A DNA stretch of 64,000 bases. Source: Shewanella decolorationis S12 (GTDB lineage Bacteria > Pseudomonadota > Gammaproteobacteria > Enterobacterales > Shewanellaceae). Positions 38,386 to 47,158 of the stretch are shown piece after piece. The notes beneath the pieces are model-generated. The model ran no database searches. It saw nothing but the letters and a program-made list of their open reading frames with translations, and was not told where the DNA came from. The stretch lies in NCBI RefSeq assembly GCF_000485795.1, contig NZ_AXZL01000058.1:1-64000 (forward strand), written 5' to 3'. How positions within the stretch are numbered: the stretch's first letter is position 1; each line of letters begins with the position of its first letter. Made by a program: the position numbers and the translations under genes.

Positions 38386-38907
38386 TTACAGTTTTTTAGT
38401 CATATAAAAACTCGGCAACACTTGGCCAAGTTTTTGTTGATAGCTGCGCTGCTGCTGGACAAATCCGAGCTTAATAAACAGCCCGCGGGAAAGATAAGAC
38501 GCATCGGCACTCAATTGACTATACCCCTGCTCCCTCGCCCACAGTTCGAGCTGTCGATAAGCTCGCTCCCCCAGCCCCTGCCGTTGCCAATCGGGATGAA
38601 TATAGAGGCTATCTATATATCCTTTATGGTGAAAATCCGTTTCGACATTGATAAAACCTACACAAATCTTAGATAAGCTCGCGGCATCTGTCACCAAAAT
38701 AATCCAAGCCTGGGAACGACTTAAGCGTAAATGCCAATGCTGACTCGAACGGGGCGCCTGCGACCAAGCGTTAAGCTGGGCGGCGTTATAACGCTCATGT
38801 TGTATTTGACGCACACAGTAATGAAACAGCTCACTCACCGCTCGGGCATAAGAGCGCTGATAAGGTATGACTTCAATTTGCTTTTTGGCTTGTAAAGGAA
38901 CGGACAC
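38386..38907 (-). CDS. GNAT-family N-acetyltransferase
   Basis: The 173-residue protein has SLYIHPDWQRQGLGERAYRQ, with RQGLGE as the acetyl-CoA loop, and the C-terminal ASYLSRGLFIKLGFVQQQR. It resembles its neighbour in overall plan but not closely in sequence, so it is probably an old relative and not a recent duplicate. The start is a GTG without a visible ribosome site, and the true start could be slightly downstream. The substrate is unknown. Confidence 0.85.
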   Translation of the reverse strand: MSVPLQAKKQIEVIPYQRSYARAVSELFHYCVRQIQHERYNAAQLNAWSQAPRSSQHWHLRLSRSQAWIILVTDAASLSKICVGFINVETDFHHKGYIDSLYIHPDWQRQGLGERAYRQLELWAREQGYSQLSADASYLSRGLFIKLGFVQQQRSYQQKLGQVLPSFYMTKKL

Positions 38908-39004
38908 GATTTATCGACCAAGCTTGAACTTATCAACCTATTTTGCCGCGCTTTACCAACGAGTGATAGCCTAGATATGTATGGAAGAGTAAATGCTGAA
39001 AACA

Positions 39005-39032
39005 AAACCGCCTCGACAAGGCGAGGCGGTTT
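39005..39032 (-). terminator. Terminator after the NrfJ-like gene
   Basis: AAACCGCCTCG (39005-39015) and CGAGGCGGTTT (39022-39032) form an 11-bp stem. Minus-strand reading continues TGTTTTC. It lies 35 bases past the stop codon. Confidence 0.8.
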
Positions 39033-39066
39033 AATGATTCTTGGTAATCATCTATACAGACCGAGA

Positions 39067-39366
39067 TTATTTCTTCTCGATTTGACCAACAAACAACAGC
39101 TTGTCGAAGGTGCGGTTTAAGGTTTTGCTGGTGAATTGATTCATCCACATTTGCTCTACCACGGCCACTTTGTCGCCTTTCTTGACTTCAGCTTCTGGGC
39201 CGGCAGCCCAAAATGTGTTGTCAGCCTCTTTAATTTGTACATAGGTATAGCCGCCGCCATTCATGGTATCCACAACTGTACCTTCATGAACGACGCCCTG
39301 TGCCCAAGCACTTGACATTCCTAACGCTAATGTTGCCACAGCCGCTAATTTTACCAATTTTGCCAT
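39067..39366 (-). CDS. NrfJ-like small exported protein
   Basis: From the ATG at 39366 (the second of a pair) the protein has 99 residues. A signal peptide MAKLVKLAAVATLALGMSSA ends near AWAQ. The mature part has EGTVVDTMNGGGYTYVQI and FWAAGPEAEVKKGDKVAV, matching small OB-like proteins annotated as NrfJ. The C-terminal FTSKTLNRTFDKLLFVGQI is also typical. A link to periplasmic nitrite reduction is only by family name; no nrf genes are nearby. Confidence 0.75.
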   Translation of the reverse strand: MAKLVKLAAVATLALGMSSAWAQGVVHEGTVVDTMNGGGYTYVQIKEADNTFWAAGPEAEVKKGDKVAVVEQMWMNQFTSKTLNRTFDKLLFVGQIEKK

Positions 39367-39496
39367 CATGCCTTTTGTTCCTTGTGTTTTACTAATATGC
39401 GGCATTAAAACATGCCATAGGTAATAAATCGCCAATCTCTATCACGAAATACAACACTTATCGCAAAAGTAGGATTTTTATCGCCAAGTAGGGAAC

Positions 39497-39706
39497 TCAT
39501 TTCAATAGCGGTTTTAACATGCCCTCGAGGCCATTGAGTTTTACCTCATAAATCAGCGCTAACTGCTCCCCTAATTTTCCCTTTGGAAATCCCTGTTGAT
39601 GAAACCAGACTAAATAGGGTTCGGGTAATTCGAGTAAGCGGCGGCCAGCATATTTGCCAAAGGGCATCACCTGATTTACGGCATCGATAAGCTGTTGTTG
39701 ATCCAT
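39497..39706 (-). CDS. DUF3820 (YpeB-like) small protein
   Basis: From the ATG at 39706 there are 69 residues, aligned with E. coli YpeB: MDQQQLIDAVNQVMPFGKYA, then GRRLLELPEPYLVWFHQQGF and GKLGEQLALIYEVK. A GTG six codons upstream is in frame but without a ribosome site. The MPFGKYxGRxLxxLPxxYLxWF motif also occurs in exonuclease-associated domains. The function is unknown. Confidence 0.85.
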   Translation of the reverse strand: MDQQQLIDAVNQVMPFGKYAGRRLLELPEPYLVWFHQQGFPKGKLGEQLALIYEVKLNGLEGMLKPLLK

Positions 39707-39854
39707 GGAGGTATTAGCTTGCACTTAGACAGTGGACTAGATGCAGGATGCTACCCTATTGCCCAATGAATGCCTATGCTAATGTCGCCTGAAGTACGAC
39801 GACGGCTAAATAGAATAAGGGCAAGCCATAGGCTCACCCTTAGTTGATAATGCA

Positions 39855-40313
39855 TCAAGCGTAGATTTTACGCAGATTCGGCCCAAGATTGGCACAATGC
39901 GAATGCTCAAAACCGTACTCAATGCATAGCCTTTCTTCCTCCCCGTGGGCGTTAATGCTCACACAAGTCCCTTGACTCGCATGTTCATCCACAAAGGCCA
40001 TGACTCGCTCTAACATTATTTTGGCCAGCCCCACATGGCGATATTCAGGTAAAACAATAAAATCCTCAATTGCCAGATGGTTAGCCCTATCACCATATAC
40101 GCAGGCGGCTGCCACTAAGGCGGAGGTATTTTTTTGTTGCTCACCCGTTAGGCGAATAGAGACCCAATATAAAGGCTGTAACGGATGCCCATCCGCCATC
40201 TCAACGCCGATAGAAGGATACCCCGCCGCATCGCGTAGATTCAGCAACTCATGAAACAAAGGTGCAGATTCAACCAACTCAAATTCAATAGGCATAAGCA
40301 TTTTAATATCCAT
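39855..40313 (-). CDS. GNAT-family N-acetyltransferase
   Basis: The 152-residue protein has AIEDFIVLPEYRHVGLAKIM as strand 4 and the acetyl-CoA loop (RHVGLA), and the ending RLCIEYGFEHSHCANLG. AAGGG lies nine bases before the ATG. It is the third GNAT within 2.6 kb, on the same strand as the other two but not adjacent to them. The substrate is unknown. Confidence 0.85.
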   Translation of the reverse strand: MDIKMLMPIEFELVESAPLFHELLNLRDAAGYPSIGVEMADGHPLQPLYWVSIRLTGEQQKNTSALVAAACVYGDRANHLAIEDFIVLPEYRHVGLAKIMLERVMAFVDEHASQGTCVSINAHGEEERLCIEYGFEHSHCANLGPNLRKIYA

Positions 40314-40733
40314 TTTGGCATCCCTTCACGAATGGTAGAAAAATCAAGGTGATTAGACGGCATAATAGGAAAATCCTAACCGAATTAAGTGGCAATTTGA
40401 TGACATAAAGCGCAGCATCAAGACAACTTTCGACTGAAAAACAGCAACCAACACTCAGTGTTTCGATAATATTTAAGAATAAAAACTAAAAACCATCTTC
40501 AAAAATGAAATATGCACCATCAACCAGATAGCTCAATACTTCTAAACTGACCTAGCTCACCTCAACATCTTACAAGTCAATAAAGTACAAACCCATTAAA
40601 AATCATAACATTAACCAACAATCAGCCTTATTCATCCTTTCGTCTGATAAGAGTCAAATTAACGGCACCCGTCACTGTAACGTCAAATATTAATCACGCG
40701 ACATTTTATAAAAAAGTGTCAAAAATCAGCTAA
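40314..40733. other. AT-rich intergenic region upstream of the ParA-like gene
   Basis: No ORF with a ribosome site and no RNA gene was recognised. The stretch is clearly AT-rich compared with flanking genes. Upstream elements of the ParA-like operon or of the GNAT promoter may be here, but none stands out. Confidence 0.4.
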
Positions 40734-40762
40734 TTGACCGAAGTTAACATAGGGTTTACATT
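40734..40762 (+). promoter_or_regulatory. Predicted promoter of the ParA/RHH pair
   Basis: TTGACC (40734-40739), a 17-base spacer and TACATT (40757-40762) fit sigma-70 well. The ATG follows about 80 bases later, leaving a leader long enough for autoregulation. Confidence 0.55.
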
Positions 40763-40843
40763 CATTTCTAACAACAAGGTGCGGTAAAGCTCGATAATTA
40801 CAACAACCGCCCAAGTGATACCCTAAGCATTGAGGAATTCGTC

Positions 40844-41626
40844 ATGATAGTGTTAGTCGGCGGCGAAAAAGGCGGCAGCGGTAAGAGTTGCCTAGCACAA
40901 AATATCGCAGTATTTCTCACCACTGAATGTGGTGCCTCTGTCATCATGGTGGATTGCGATCCACAGCGAACCACATCCGATTGGATCCAAGCCAGAAACA
41001 ACAACCCAAAACTTGCCAGCATCAACTGCGTGCAACTTTACGGAAAAATCCGCAATGATCTCTTGAGCTTAGAGCAGCATTATGACTTTGTGATTGTTGA
41101 CTGTGGCGGCCAAGACAACCTAGCGTTAAGGGCTACTATGTCGGTAGCATCTCATATCTTAATGCCACTGCGACCAAAACGCCGCGACTTGAAAACCGTG
41201 AGTCATATGGATGATATCGTCGCGACTTGTAAGATGATTAACCCTAAATTGCACGCCTCCTTTGTTATTACCCAATGCCCTAACCTGCCTAACCAAGCCA
41301 ATCGAATTTTAGAGGCCAAAGAGGTCTGCAAAACTTACGATATCAATGTATTAGATGCGATCACCTACAGCCGTAATATCTATGATGATAGCGAAGAGTC
41401 AGGGTTATCTGTTATCGAGATAGAACCAAAGGGCAAAGCCGCCGCCGAAATCCGTGCTATCGCCTGCGAAATGTTCCAAGTGGACTGCGCCGCCTCATTA
41501 ACGGCCTTACTCAGATCAAGTACACCAATGGCCGCGCATCGTGCCGCTATCAATCAACCTCAGCCAAACCATCTGAGAGGACAATATGGGACTCAGCGAC
41601 CTCAAGAAAAACGCTATGCCATCTAG
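40844..41626 (+). CDS. ParA-family ATPase
   Basis: The 260-residue protein begins MIVLVGGEKGGSGKSCLAQN, with the deviant Walker A KGGSGKS. It also has VDCDPQRTTSDW as Walker A' and FVIVDCGGQDN as Walker B. ParA ATPases bind DNA as ATP dimers and position plasmids, chromosomes or protein machines. The last 40 residues are low in complexity and overlap the next gene by 41 bases. No parB or parS-like repeat is visible. The partner is probably the ribbon-helix-helix protein encoded next, as in ParA-ParG/Omega systems. Its cargo in a chromosomal setting is unknown. Confidence 0.9.
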   Translation: MIVLVGGEKGGSGKSCLAQNIAVFLTTECGASVIMVDCDPQRTTSDWIQARNNNPKLASINCVQLYGKIRNDLLSLEQHYDFVIVDCGGQDNLALRATMSVASHILMPLRPKRRDLKTVSHMDDIVATCKMINPKLHASFVITQCPNLPNQANRILEAKEVCKTYDINVLDAITYSRNIYDDSEESGLSVIEIEPKGKAAAEIRAIACEMFQVDCAASLTALLRSSTPMAAHRAAINQPQPNHLRGQYGTQRPQEKRYAI

Positions 41627-42038
41627 GGGAGGCGTACAGCCCCTCTCCCTTGATGAGTTTATTGATGCCGCGACCCTCTATGCCATGGGAGAAAGTCATA
41701 TTCCAAGCACGGGCAGTTCAGTAGCGGCGATGGAGCTAGTGAAAGAATTACCGCTTGAAGTCGCACCACTTGAAGTCAAGTTAGATACTTCCAATGTGGT
41801 GACTTTGCATCGGCCACAAACGGCATCAAGCCCCCTTGATGCCACGACTGACGATGAACGGCCGCATTACCGCAAAGCAACATTTTCGTTGAGTGAAGCA
41901 GCAATCAGCCATTTAGCCAAGCTCTCTGAAGAAAGTGACATTTCCAAATCTAAATTGATCCGTTTTTTAATTGAACAACACTATGCTTTGCCAACCGCCT
42001 TGCGGCAGATGCGCGAGCAACAGATAAAAAAATCATAG
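41586..42038 (+). CDS. Ribbon-helix-helix partner of the ParA-like ATPase
   Basis: The 150-residue protein has an unstructured N-terminal 90 residues and a C-terminal segment KATFSLSEAAISHLAKLSEE, then SDISKSKLIRFLIEQHY. This fits a ribbon-helix-helix DNA-binding fold (beta strand followed by two helices). Small RHH proteins act as centromere-binding partners and stimulators of ParA. The start is the ATG at 41586 inside the parA-like gene, so the two are translationally linked. The N-terminal tail would supply the ATPase-activating arm. The role is inferred from this pairing. Confidence 0.75.
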   Translation: MGLSDLKKNAMPSRGGVQPLSLDEFIDAATLYAMGESHIPSTGSSVAAMELVKELPLEVAPLEVKLDTSNVVTLHRPQTASSPLDATTDDERPHYRKATFSLSEAAISHLAKLSEESDISKSKLIRFLIEQHYALPTALRQMREQQIKKS

Positions 42039-42062
42039 TACCGCGCTATCTCCCACCCTTTT

Positions 42063-42098
42063 CCGGTGATCCACATTGATTAGGTCACCGGTTTTTTT
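42063..42098 (+). terminator. Terminator after the ParA/RHH pair
   Basis: CCGGTGA (42063-42069) pairs with TCACCGG (42085-42091), followed by seven T residues (42092-42098). Confidence 0.88.
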
Positions 42099-42217
42099 GC
42101 CTCAAAAACCTTACAATAATTAAGACATAGTTTTTTATCAGGCCTATCCTTAATGTACAGCTAGGTTTATTAGTGCTATTTATTAGCATGTTAACCTTTG
42201 TATCTGAGGAGTCATTC

Positions 42218-43663
42218 TTGTTAAGACCTTTATCGCTCCTATTTATTGGACTTGGATTAACGCTAACAAAACCCGCTTTAGCGGAATTTTCCTTGGCTCA
42301 AATTCCCCCGCTATCGAATAAAACCCCTATCACTTTGGTCGCCGAAAAAGGCTTTTGGACTGATTATCTAACCCGTGAAATGCTGCCTAAATTCACTGAG
42401 AAGACGGGTGTGAAGGTCAATGTGGTCAGCACTGAACTTGATGGCATGTTCGAACTACAGACCCAAGCGCTGCTGCAAGGCGAAGGTAAGTACGATTTGC
42501 TCACTATGGAGGCGGGTTGGGCAAAAGAGTGGGCGGCCAATGGCTACACAGTTCCCTTATTAGAATTGGCAAAACTCTACGATCCCGATGGTGAAAAGGC
42601 GATGGAGAAGTATCTTGAACCTTACTATCCCTCACTCCTTAATATTTTGTCCTATCATGGTGAGTTACATGCTATTCCCTACAATAACTATGTGATGGGC
42701 AGCCACTACCGTGCCGATCTGTTTGAAAATAAAACGGAACAAACCCACTTTCAGCAACGCTTCGGTTATCCACTTAAACCCGCAACTAATTTTGATGAGC
42801 TGCAGGATCAAGCGGTATTTTTTACCCGAAAAGCAGGTGAACTTCTCGCTGATAAACCGCTAAGCCATAACTTCTATGGTCTTGCCTTAATGTCAGGCAA
42901 TAAGCCCCATATTAACGATGAGTTTTCAAGCATTATCTGGAGTTTGGGCGGCGCTTGGATGTGGCCCATCTATAATCAACAAAAACAGCTGACTCACTTT
43001 GAAGTTCCCGTATTTAATCAAGAAGCCATTAAAGCTGGAGAGATTTACCGCAAACTGATGCCCTACGCCATGCCTGCGGACGATAAATTTGCCTTCAATG
43101 AAGCGGCGAATGCAATGGCAACAGGGCAAGTAGCAATTTGGCCATTTGCCTACAACAACCTGTGGTCCGCCTCCTTTAAAGTCGAGGCGAATATTCCAGG
43201 TGCTAGGCTTGCTGTGGCTCAAATCCCTGGCGGTACGCCCTATAACGGCGCCTACGCCTTTGCAGTCAGTTACGACAGTAAAAATCCTCAAGCCGCCTAT
43301 TGGTTGCTCAAATATATGGGAACCTATGAAGCCCAGTATGCCTACGCGCTCGGCGGCGGTAATCCTTGCAGGATGGATGTAGTAACAGCACCTGAATTTA
43401 AACAAGCATCAAAAAGATCGGTTGCCGGAGCATTCGAGGCAAGTCATGTTGCGAACTTGTTTTGGTCTACTAAAGTATTGGAAGTAGGACATTTTACCAC
43501 TACCGCTATGGGGCAGATTTATCCAGAGTTAAGCCATGCTTGCTACGCTGCTAGCCGACATGAGACCAATAGTACAGATATTTTTATAACGCTAAGTACC
43601 AAAATTAAATATTTGCAGAACACCTTTGGTGAACTCCCTGCAATTGATAAGAAAAACAAATGA
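42218..43663 (+). CDS. Extracellular solute-binding protein, family 1
   Basis: The preferred start is a TTG at 42218 because GAGGAG ends six bases upstream. It yields a good signal peptide (LRPLSLLFIGLGLTLTKPALA), and the protein has 481 residues. A GTG at 42173 is in frame but would place 15 residues before the signal. The mature protein has the fold of carbohydrate-type ABC binding proteins, with LTMEAGWAKEWAANGY and AAYWLLKYMG stretches. No permease or ATPase genes lie nearby. Its stop overlaps the next start (ATGA), so it is co-translated with a diguanylate cyclase and may act as its periplasmic ligand sensor. Confidence 0.85.
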   Translation: MLRPLSLLFIGLGLTLTKPALAEFSLAQIPPLSNKTPITLVAEKGFWTDYLTREMLPKFTEKTGVKVNVVSTELDGMFELQTQALLQGEGKYDLLTMEAGWAKEWAANGYTVPLLELAKLYDPDGEKAMEKYLEPYYPSLLNILSYHGELHAIPYNNYVMGSHYRADLFENKTEQTHFQQRFGYPLKPATNFDELQDQAVFFTRKAGELLADKPLSHNFYGLALMSGNKPHINDEFSSIIWSLGGAWMWPIYNQQKQLTHFEVPVFNQEAIKAGEIYRKLMPYAMPADDKFAFNEAANAMATGQVAIWPFAYNNLWSASFKVEANIPGARLAVAQIPGGTPYNGAYAFAVSYDSKNPQAAYWLLKYMGTYEAQYAYALGGGNPCRMDVVTAPEFKQASKRSVAGAFEASHVANLFWSTKVLEVGHFTTTAMGQIYPELSHACYAASRHETNSTDIFITLSTKIKYLQNTFGELPAIDKKNK

Positions 43664-45381
43664 ACCCGAAACGACTCACCAGTCTAAAACATAAAATTAC
43701 ACTGGCCTTCTATATTATTCTGGGCATGGCTTTGCTTAATGGCGTGATCGCTATTCTATTGTCGCAAGAATTAAGAACTGAGATAGAGCAATTGGTTAGT
43801 ACTGAGGTCGTAAAAGTCACAACCGCACTGCAATTAGCTAAAAATAGTGAAAGATTGCAAATAATTACCACTGAATTAAATCACTATGATACAGAAGAGC
43901 AGCGACAATCCCTACTCAAGGAGTTAACTATCCAGTGGGAACATCTACTAAAAGATACAAAGGTACTCTATACCTTAGAAACAACACCCAATATGCATCA
44001 AGCACTCAATAGCACTATTGATACACAGCTATACTTTCAACAACAACTCCCCTTGCTCGACAAGCTTACCGATAGCGCATTGCAAGCCAAAATACAGGCA
44101 CAAAATATTCAAACTAACTTAACTGGAATGTCATCGGCATTTTCCGATGAAATGCAGATGTTGCTGGATCAGACCCATAAGCGTTATAGCCTGTTATTTG
44201 CACAAAAAAATCTTAATGGCATAACTGAAAATCTCAGCGAGCATCAAACACTTTCTGAGTATCTTCACCTAGGAGAACATCTATTTGTTTTATTGGATGA
44301 AGTAAAAAACACATCAAGCATAGTGGCATTGAATCGGCTCCAACGTGAAGCTATGCGACTACTGATCCAAATGGAAGATGTTGTTCCGACAATGCGTTCA
44401 AATAATACTATTTACCTCAATTGGTTATCTCAAATAAAACAAAATATGGTTGGTAACGACAACCTGTTTGAACTGTCCCGCAATGCCTTAAAAAGCACCC
44501 AAATCGCCAATGCTCATTTTAGTTACCAAGCGAATGCTGCCCGAGAAATTGCCCAATTCACCCAAGAGTTAGTAAACCATGTTGAAGAGGAAATTCAGCT
44601 AGCAGGCTCAAATCTGAAGAGTGACAGCACATCCTTTGTGATTTTGATCTTTTGTGGTGGCATTCTCTATTGTTTCTTTATCTGGCTCACTAGCTGGCAT
44701 TTTATTGCCAAAGGTATCATCAAACCGGTTATCGCTACCCGTGATGCCATGAATGCGATTGCAAATGAAAAGCTTGATACTCAAATGCCGATTACGGATA
44801 ACCTTGAGTTACAGCAAATGGTAAGTTCACTAGAAACGCTGAAAACCTACGCAGCTCAAGTCAAAGCGATGGCGGAAACCGATGGTCTAACTGGTTGTTA
44901 TAATCGTCGATATTTAGATACCCAAATACAGAAGGAATTGAGTTACGCCAACGATCACAATATGCCATTAAGTCTCGTGATGTTTGATTTAGATAACTTT
45001 AAACAGTTCAATGACCAATATGGCCACGTTGTAGGGGATCAATGTTTAAGGCAAATCGTCAATGCCGCTAAATCCATTCTGCAGCGGCCTACCGATATTC
45101 TTGCCCGCTACGGTGGTGAAGAGTTTATGCTACTACTTCCTTCTAGCCATCTTGAAGACGCTTACAAAATTGCTGAACGTCTACGCAAAACCATCATAGA
45201 TTTGCGTATTCCCCATCAAAATTCTGCACATTTTGGTATTGTAACCATTAGTCTTGGAGTCGCCTGCTGGCAGCCGTCGCAGGCACTTGATGTCAATAAA
45301 CTCATCAGCCTTGCGGATGAAGCACTGTATAGCGCCAAACAGGCAGGGCGAAATCGCACAGAGGTTTTAGACAAGGCTTAA
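43660..45381 (+). CDS. Membrane diguanylate cyclase with periplasmic sensor and HAMP
   Basis: The 573-residue protein makes cyclic di-GMP from GTP. A membrane helix at about 13-33 is followed by a helical periplasmic sensor of some 285 residues and a second helix (LIFCGGILYCFFIWLTSW). A HAMP segment beginning GIIKPVIATRDAMNAI comes next. The GGDEF domain has TDGLTGCYNRRYL and the active GGEEF at 485-489. The product-inhibition I-site RPTD is at 476-479, so feedback control is expected. The gene overlaps that of the upstream binding protein by four bases, which suggests ligand-dependent signalling from the periplasm. Confidence 0.93.
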   Translation: MNPKRLTSLKHKITLAFYIILGMALLNGVIAILLSQELRTEIEQLVSTEVVKVTTALQLAKNSERLQIITTELNHYDTEEQRQSLLKELTIQWEHLLKDTKVLYTLETTPNMHQALNSTIDTQLYFQQQLPLLDKLTDSALQAKIQAQNIQTNLTGMSSAFSDEMQMLLDQTHKRYSLLFAQKNLNGITENLSEHQTLSEYLHLGEHLFVLLDEVKNTSSIVALNRLQREAMRLLIQMEDVVPTMRSNNTIYLNWLSQIKQNMVGNDNLFELSRNALKSTQIANAHFSYQANAAREIAQFTQELVNHVEEEIQLAGSNLKSDSTSFVILIFCGGILYCFFIWLTSWHFIAKGIIKPVIATRDAMNAIANEKLDTQMPITDNLELQQMVSSLETLKTYAAQVKAMAETDGLTGCYNRRYLDTQIQKELSYANDHNMPLSLVMFDLDNFKQFNDQYGHVVGDQCLRQIVNAAKSILQRPTDILARYGGEEFMLLLPSSHLEDAYKIAERLRKTIIDLRIPHQNSAHFGIVTISLGVACWQPSQALDVNKLISLADEALYSAKQAGRNRTEVLDKA

Positions 45382-45386
45382 TTACA

Positions 45387-45446
45387 TCAACCAGCGTGAG
45401 TGAAGATCTTTAGGTGCAGCTTAGGGACAGGAGCATTGTTCGCCAT
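45387..45446 (-). CDS. Candidate 19-residue peptide with strong ribosome site
   Basis: AAAGGAGGT on the minus strand, five bases before an ATG at 45446, leads into MANNAPVPKLHLKIFTHAG and a TGA. The ribosome site is one of the best in the window. The peptide is not recognised. It could be a genuine small protein, a leader peptide or the stump of a lost gene. The stop lies just past the end of the convergent cyclase gene. Confidence 0.3.
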   Translation of the reverse strand: MANNAPVPKLHLKIFTHAG

Positions 45447-45727
45447 TTTATACCTCCTTTTATCTAATCAAGCTTGTGCACTGAGATAAACAAAGTAACG
45501 AACATTCAAAGATTTTAGCTGCCAAACACAGGCGAACTTATCCCTTCGGCATCCAATACGCCAAAGCTGACAAGCCAAGAAATCTAAGCACATATCAAAA
45601 CAATACCTTATCTAAGTACATCTATTGATTAACCAACATCGCGTTATTTTTAACCAAAGGGATTGAGTTCAACCTAATGAATCCCCATTAGCTAATATAC
45701 TAAACACAAAAATCGTATTGAGGGCCC
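45447..45727. other. AT-rich intergenic stretch before the MtfA-like gene
   Basis: Apart from the ribosome site of the 19-codon ORF at the left edge, I see no gene, RNA or terminator here. Possible promoter elements for the MtfA-like gene (TAATATACTAAAC near 45693-45705) are weak. Confidence 0.35.
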
Positions 45728-46552
45728 ATGCTCGCGACCTTAACTATTCTCCTAATCGGCCTCAGTGCGATCGCTTGGTTAGCATCGAGCCGCTGGCGCA
45801 AAACGCTCCAGCGTAAACGCGTAATGGCCAGGGCCTTTCCTAAGGCTTGGCGAAAGATTTTGAAGAAAAGATTGCCTTATTTCCACGCCTTGCCAGCGGA
45901 TCTTCAGCTGCAACTCAAACGCCATATCCAAGTCTTTTTGGATGAAAAACGATTCGTTGGCTGCGACGGTTTGCAAATAACCGACGAAATTCGCGTCACC
46001 ATCGCAGCGCAAGCATGTTTGCTGCTGCTAAATCGCAACACCGATTTTTACCCTAATCTGAGGCAGATATTGGTCTATCCCGATGCCTTTATTGTCGAGA
46101 GCCATCGCCAAGATCCCGCGGGTTTAATCTCCGAGCAACGTAATGTGCTAGCAGGAGAGTCTTGGGAGCAAGGACAAGTGATATTGTCGTGGAAGAATAC
46201 CCTTGAGGGCGCAGCCAATCCCCACGATGGTAATAACGTGGTCATTCACGAGTTTGCCCATCAATTAGATCAGGAGGATGGTCACGCCAATGGCGCACCG
46301 ATTTTACAGCGCCGTCAGGATTATCTGTCGTGGTCGAGCGTATTTAGTCAGGCCTATAATGAGTTAGTGCAAGCTGCCGCCCTTGGCCGCCCGTCCCTGT
46401 TTAATTACTATGGTGCCACCAATCCCGCAGAGTTTTTTGCCGTGGTAACTGAAGTCTTTTTTGAACAGCCAGAAGCACTTAATCTTGAGCATCCAGCCCT
46501 TTACCGCGAGTTGAGCCATTTTTATCAACTCGATCCGATAAACTGGCACTGA
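45728..46552 (+). CDS. MtfA-like zinc peptidase (M90 family)
   Basis: E. coli MtfA is a zinc aminopeptidase that binds the repressor Mlc and affects glucose PTS expression. This 274-residue relative has the metal site HEFAHQLD at about 174-181 and the downstream Glu in AEFFAVVTEVFFE. Other family features are VYPDAFIVE and GQVILSWKNTLEGA. The N-terminus has a hydrophobic segment (residues 2-20), suggesting membrane anchoring. The ATG is at 45728 with AGGG upstream. Whether it acts on Mlc here is unknown. Confidence 0.9.
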   Translation: MLATLTILLIGLSAIAWLASSRWRKTLQRKRVMARAFPKAWRKILKKRLPYFHALPADLQLQLKRHIQVFLDEKRFVGCDGLQITDEIRVTIAAQACLLLLNRNTDFYPNLRQILVYPDAFIVESHRQDPAGLISEQRNVLAGESWEQGQVILSWKNTLEGAANPHDGNNVVIHEFAHQLDQEDGHANGAPILQRRQDYLSWSSVFSQAYNELVQAAALGRPSLFNYYGATNPAEFFAVVTEVFFEQPEALNLEHPALYRELSHFYQLDPINWH

Positions 46553-46614
46553 TCTAATTAGCATCTGTTCTAGAAACCATCAGACCGAATAACCATAACG
46601 ATAAGGAATCCACA

Positions 46615-47154
46615 ATGACAATTTTCACTCGCACGGAGCGCAACTCCAATTTGGCACGCACTCGCCAGCACCTGGCCCTGTTCAGCGCCAGCCTGTTAAT
46701 GCTTGGCGCCCTATGTTTTCATCCACAAACGGCCATTGCCAACGAACAAGTTGCAACAACACTTAGCGATGAGCAAGCGGCAGCCCAAGTGCTGGATAAA
46801 TTAAATCAATATTCAAGCAGTGCTGATTGGGACAAGTATTTTGCCCTCTACAGACAGGATGGCATTTTTATTGGAACCGATGCGACTGAGCGCTGGGGCA
46901 TGGCCGAGTTTGAACGCTATTCACGTCCGACCAAAGGTTGGCGCTACGACTTAACTCGTCGCCATTTAGTGCAACATGGTGATGTGATCCTGTTCGATGA
47001 ACTGCTTAATAGCCCAAGCTACGGCGTGAGTCGAGGCACTGGCACCCTAATCAAAACCAATGGGGAATGGAAAATTGCCCAATATCATTTGAGCTTTCCC
47101 ATCCCCAATGCGATTGCCAAACAGATTACCGCTGAAATTAAAAACGCTCAGTAA
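46615..47154 (+). CDS. Exported SnoaL-like (NTF2-fold) protein
   Basis: The 179-residue protein has a long N-region signal peptide with hydrophobic core LALFSASLLMLGALCF, probably cleaved after the AIA-N. The mature part has SADWDKYFALYRQDGIFIGT and KTNGEWKIAQYHLSFPIPN, typical of the SnoaL_3/DUF4440 NTF2-like fold. Such domains bind small ligands or act as simple enzymes; no catalytic site is evident. AAGGA precedes the ATG. It is convergent with the HDOD gene, with only four bases between stops. Confidence 0.8.
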   Translation: MTIFTRTERNSNLARTRQHLALFSASLLMLGALCFHPQTAIANEQVATTLSDEQAAAQVLDKLNQYSSSADWDKYFALYRQDGIFIGTDATERWGMAEFERYSRPTKGWRYDLTRRHLVQHGDVILFDELLNSPSYGVSRGTGTLIKTNGEWKIAQYHLSFPIPNAIAKQITAEIKNAQ

Positions 47155-47158
47155 GTTG

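Noticed and set aside
37792..38907. Recent tandem duplication of GNAT genes
   Set aside because: The two proteins share only general GNAT motifs; their DNA sequences are not visibly similar.
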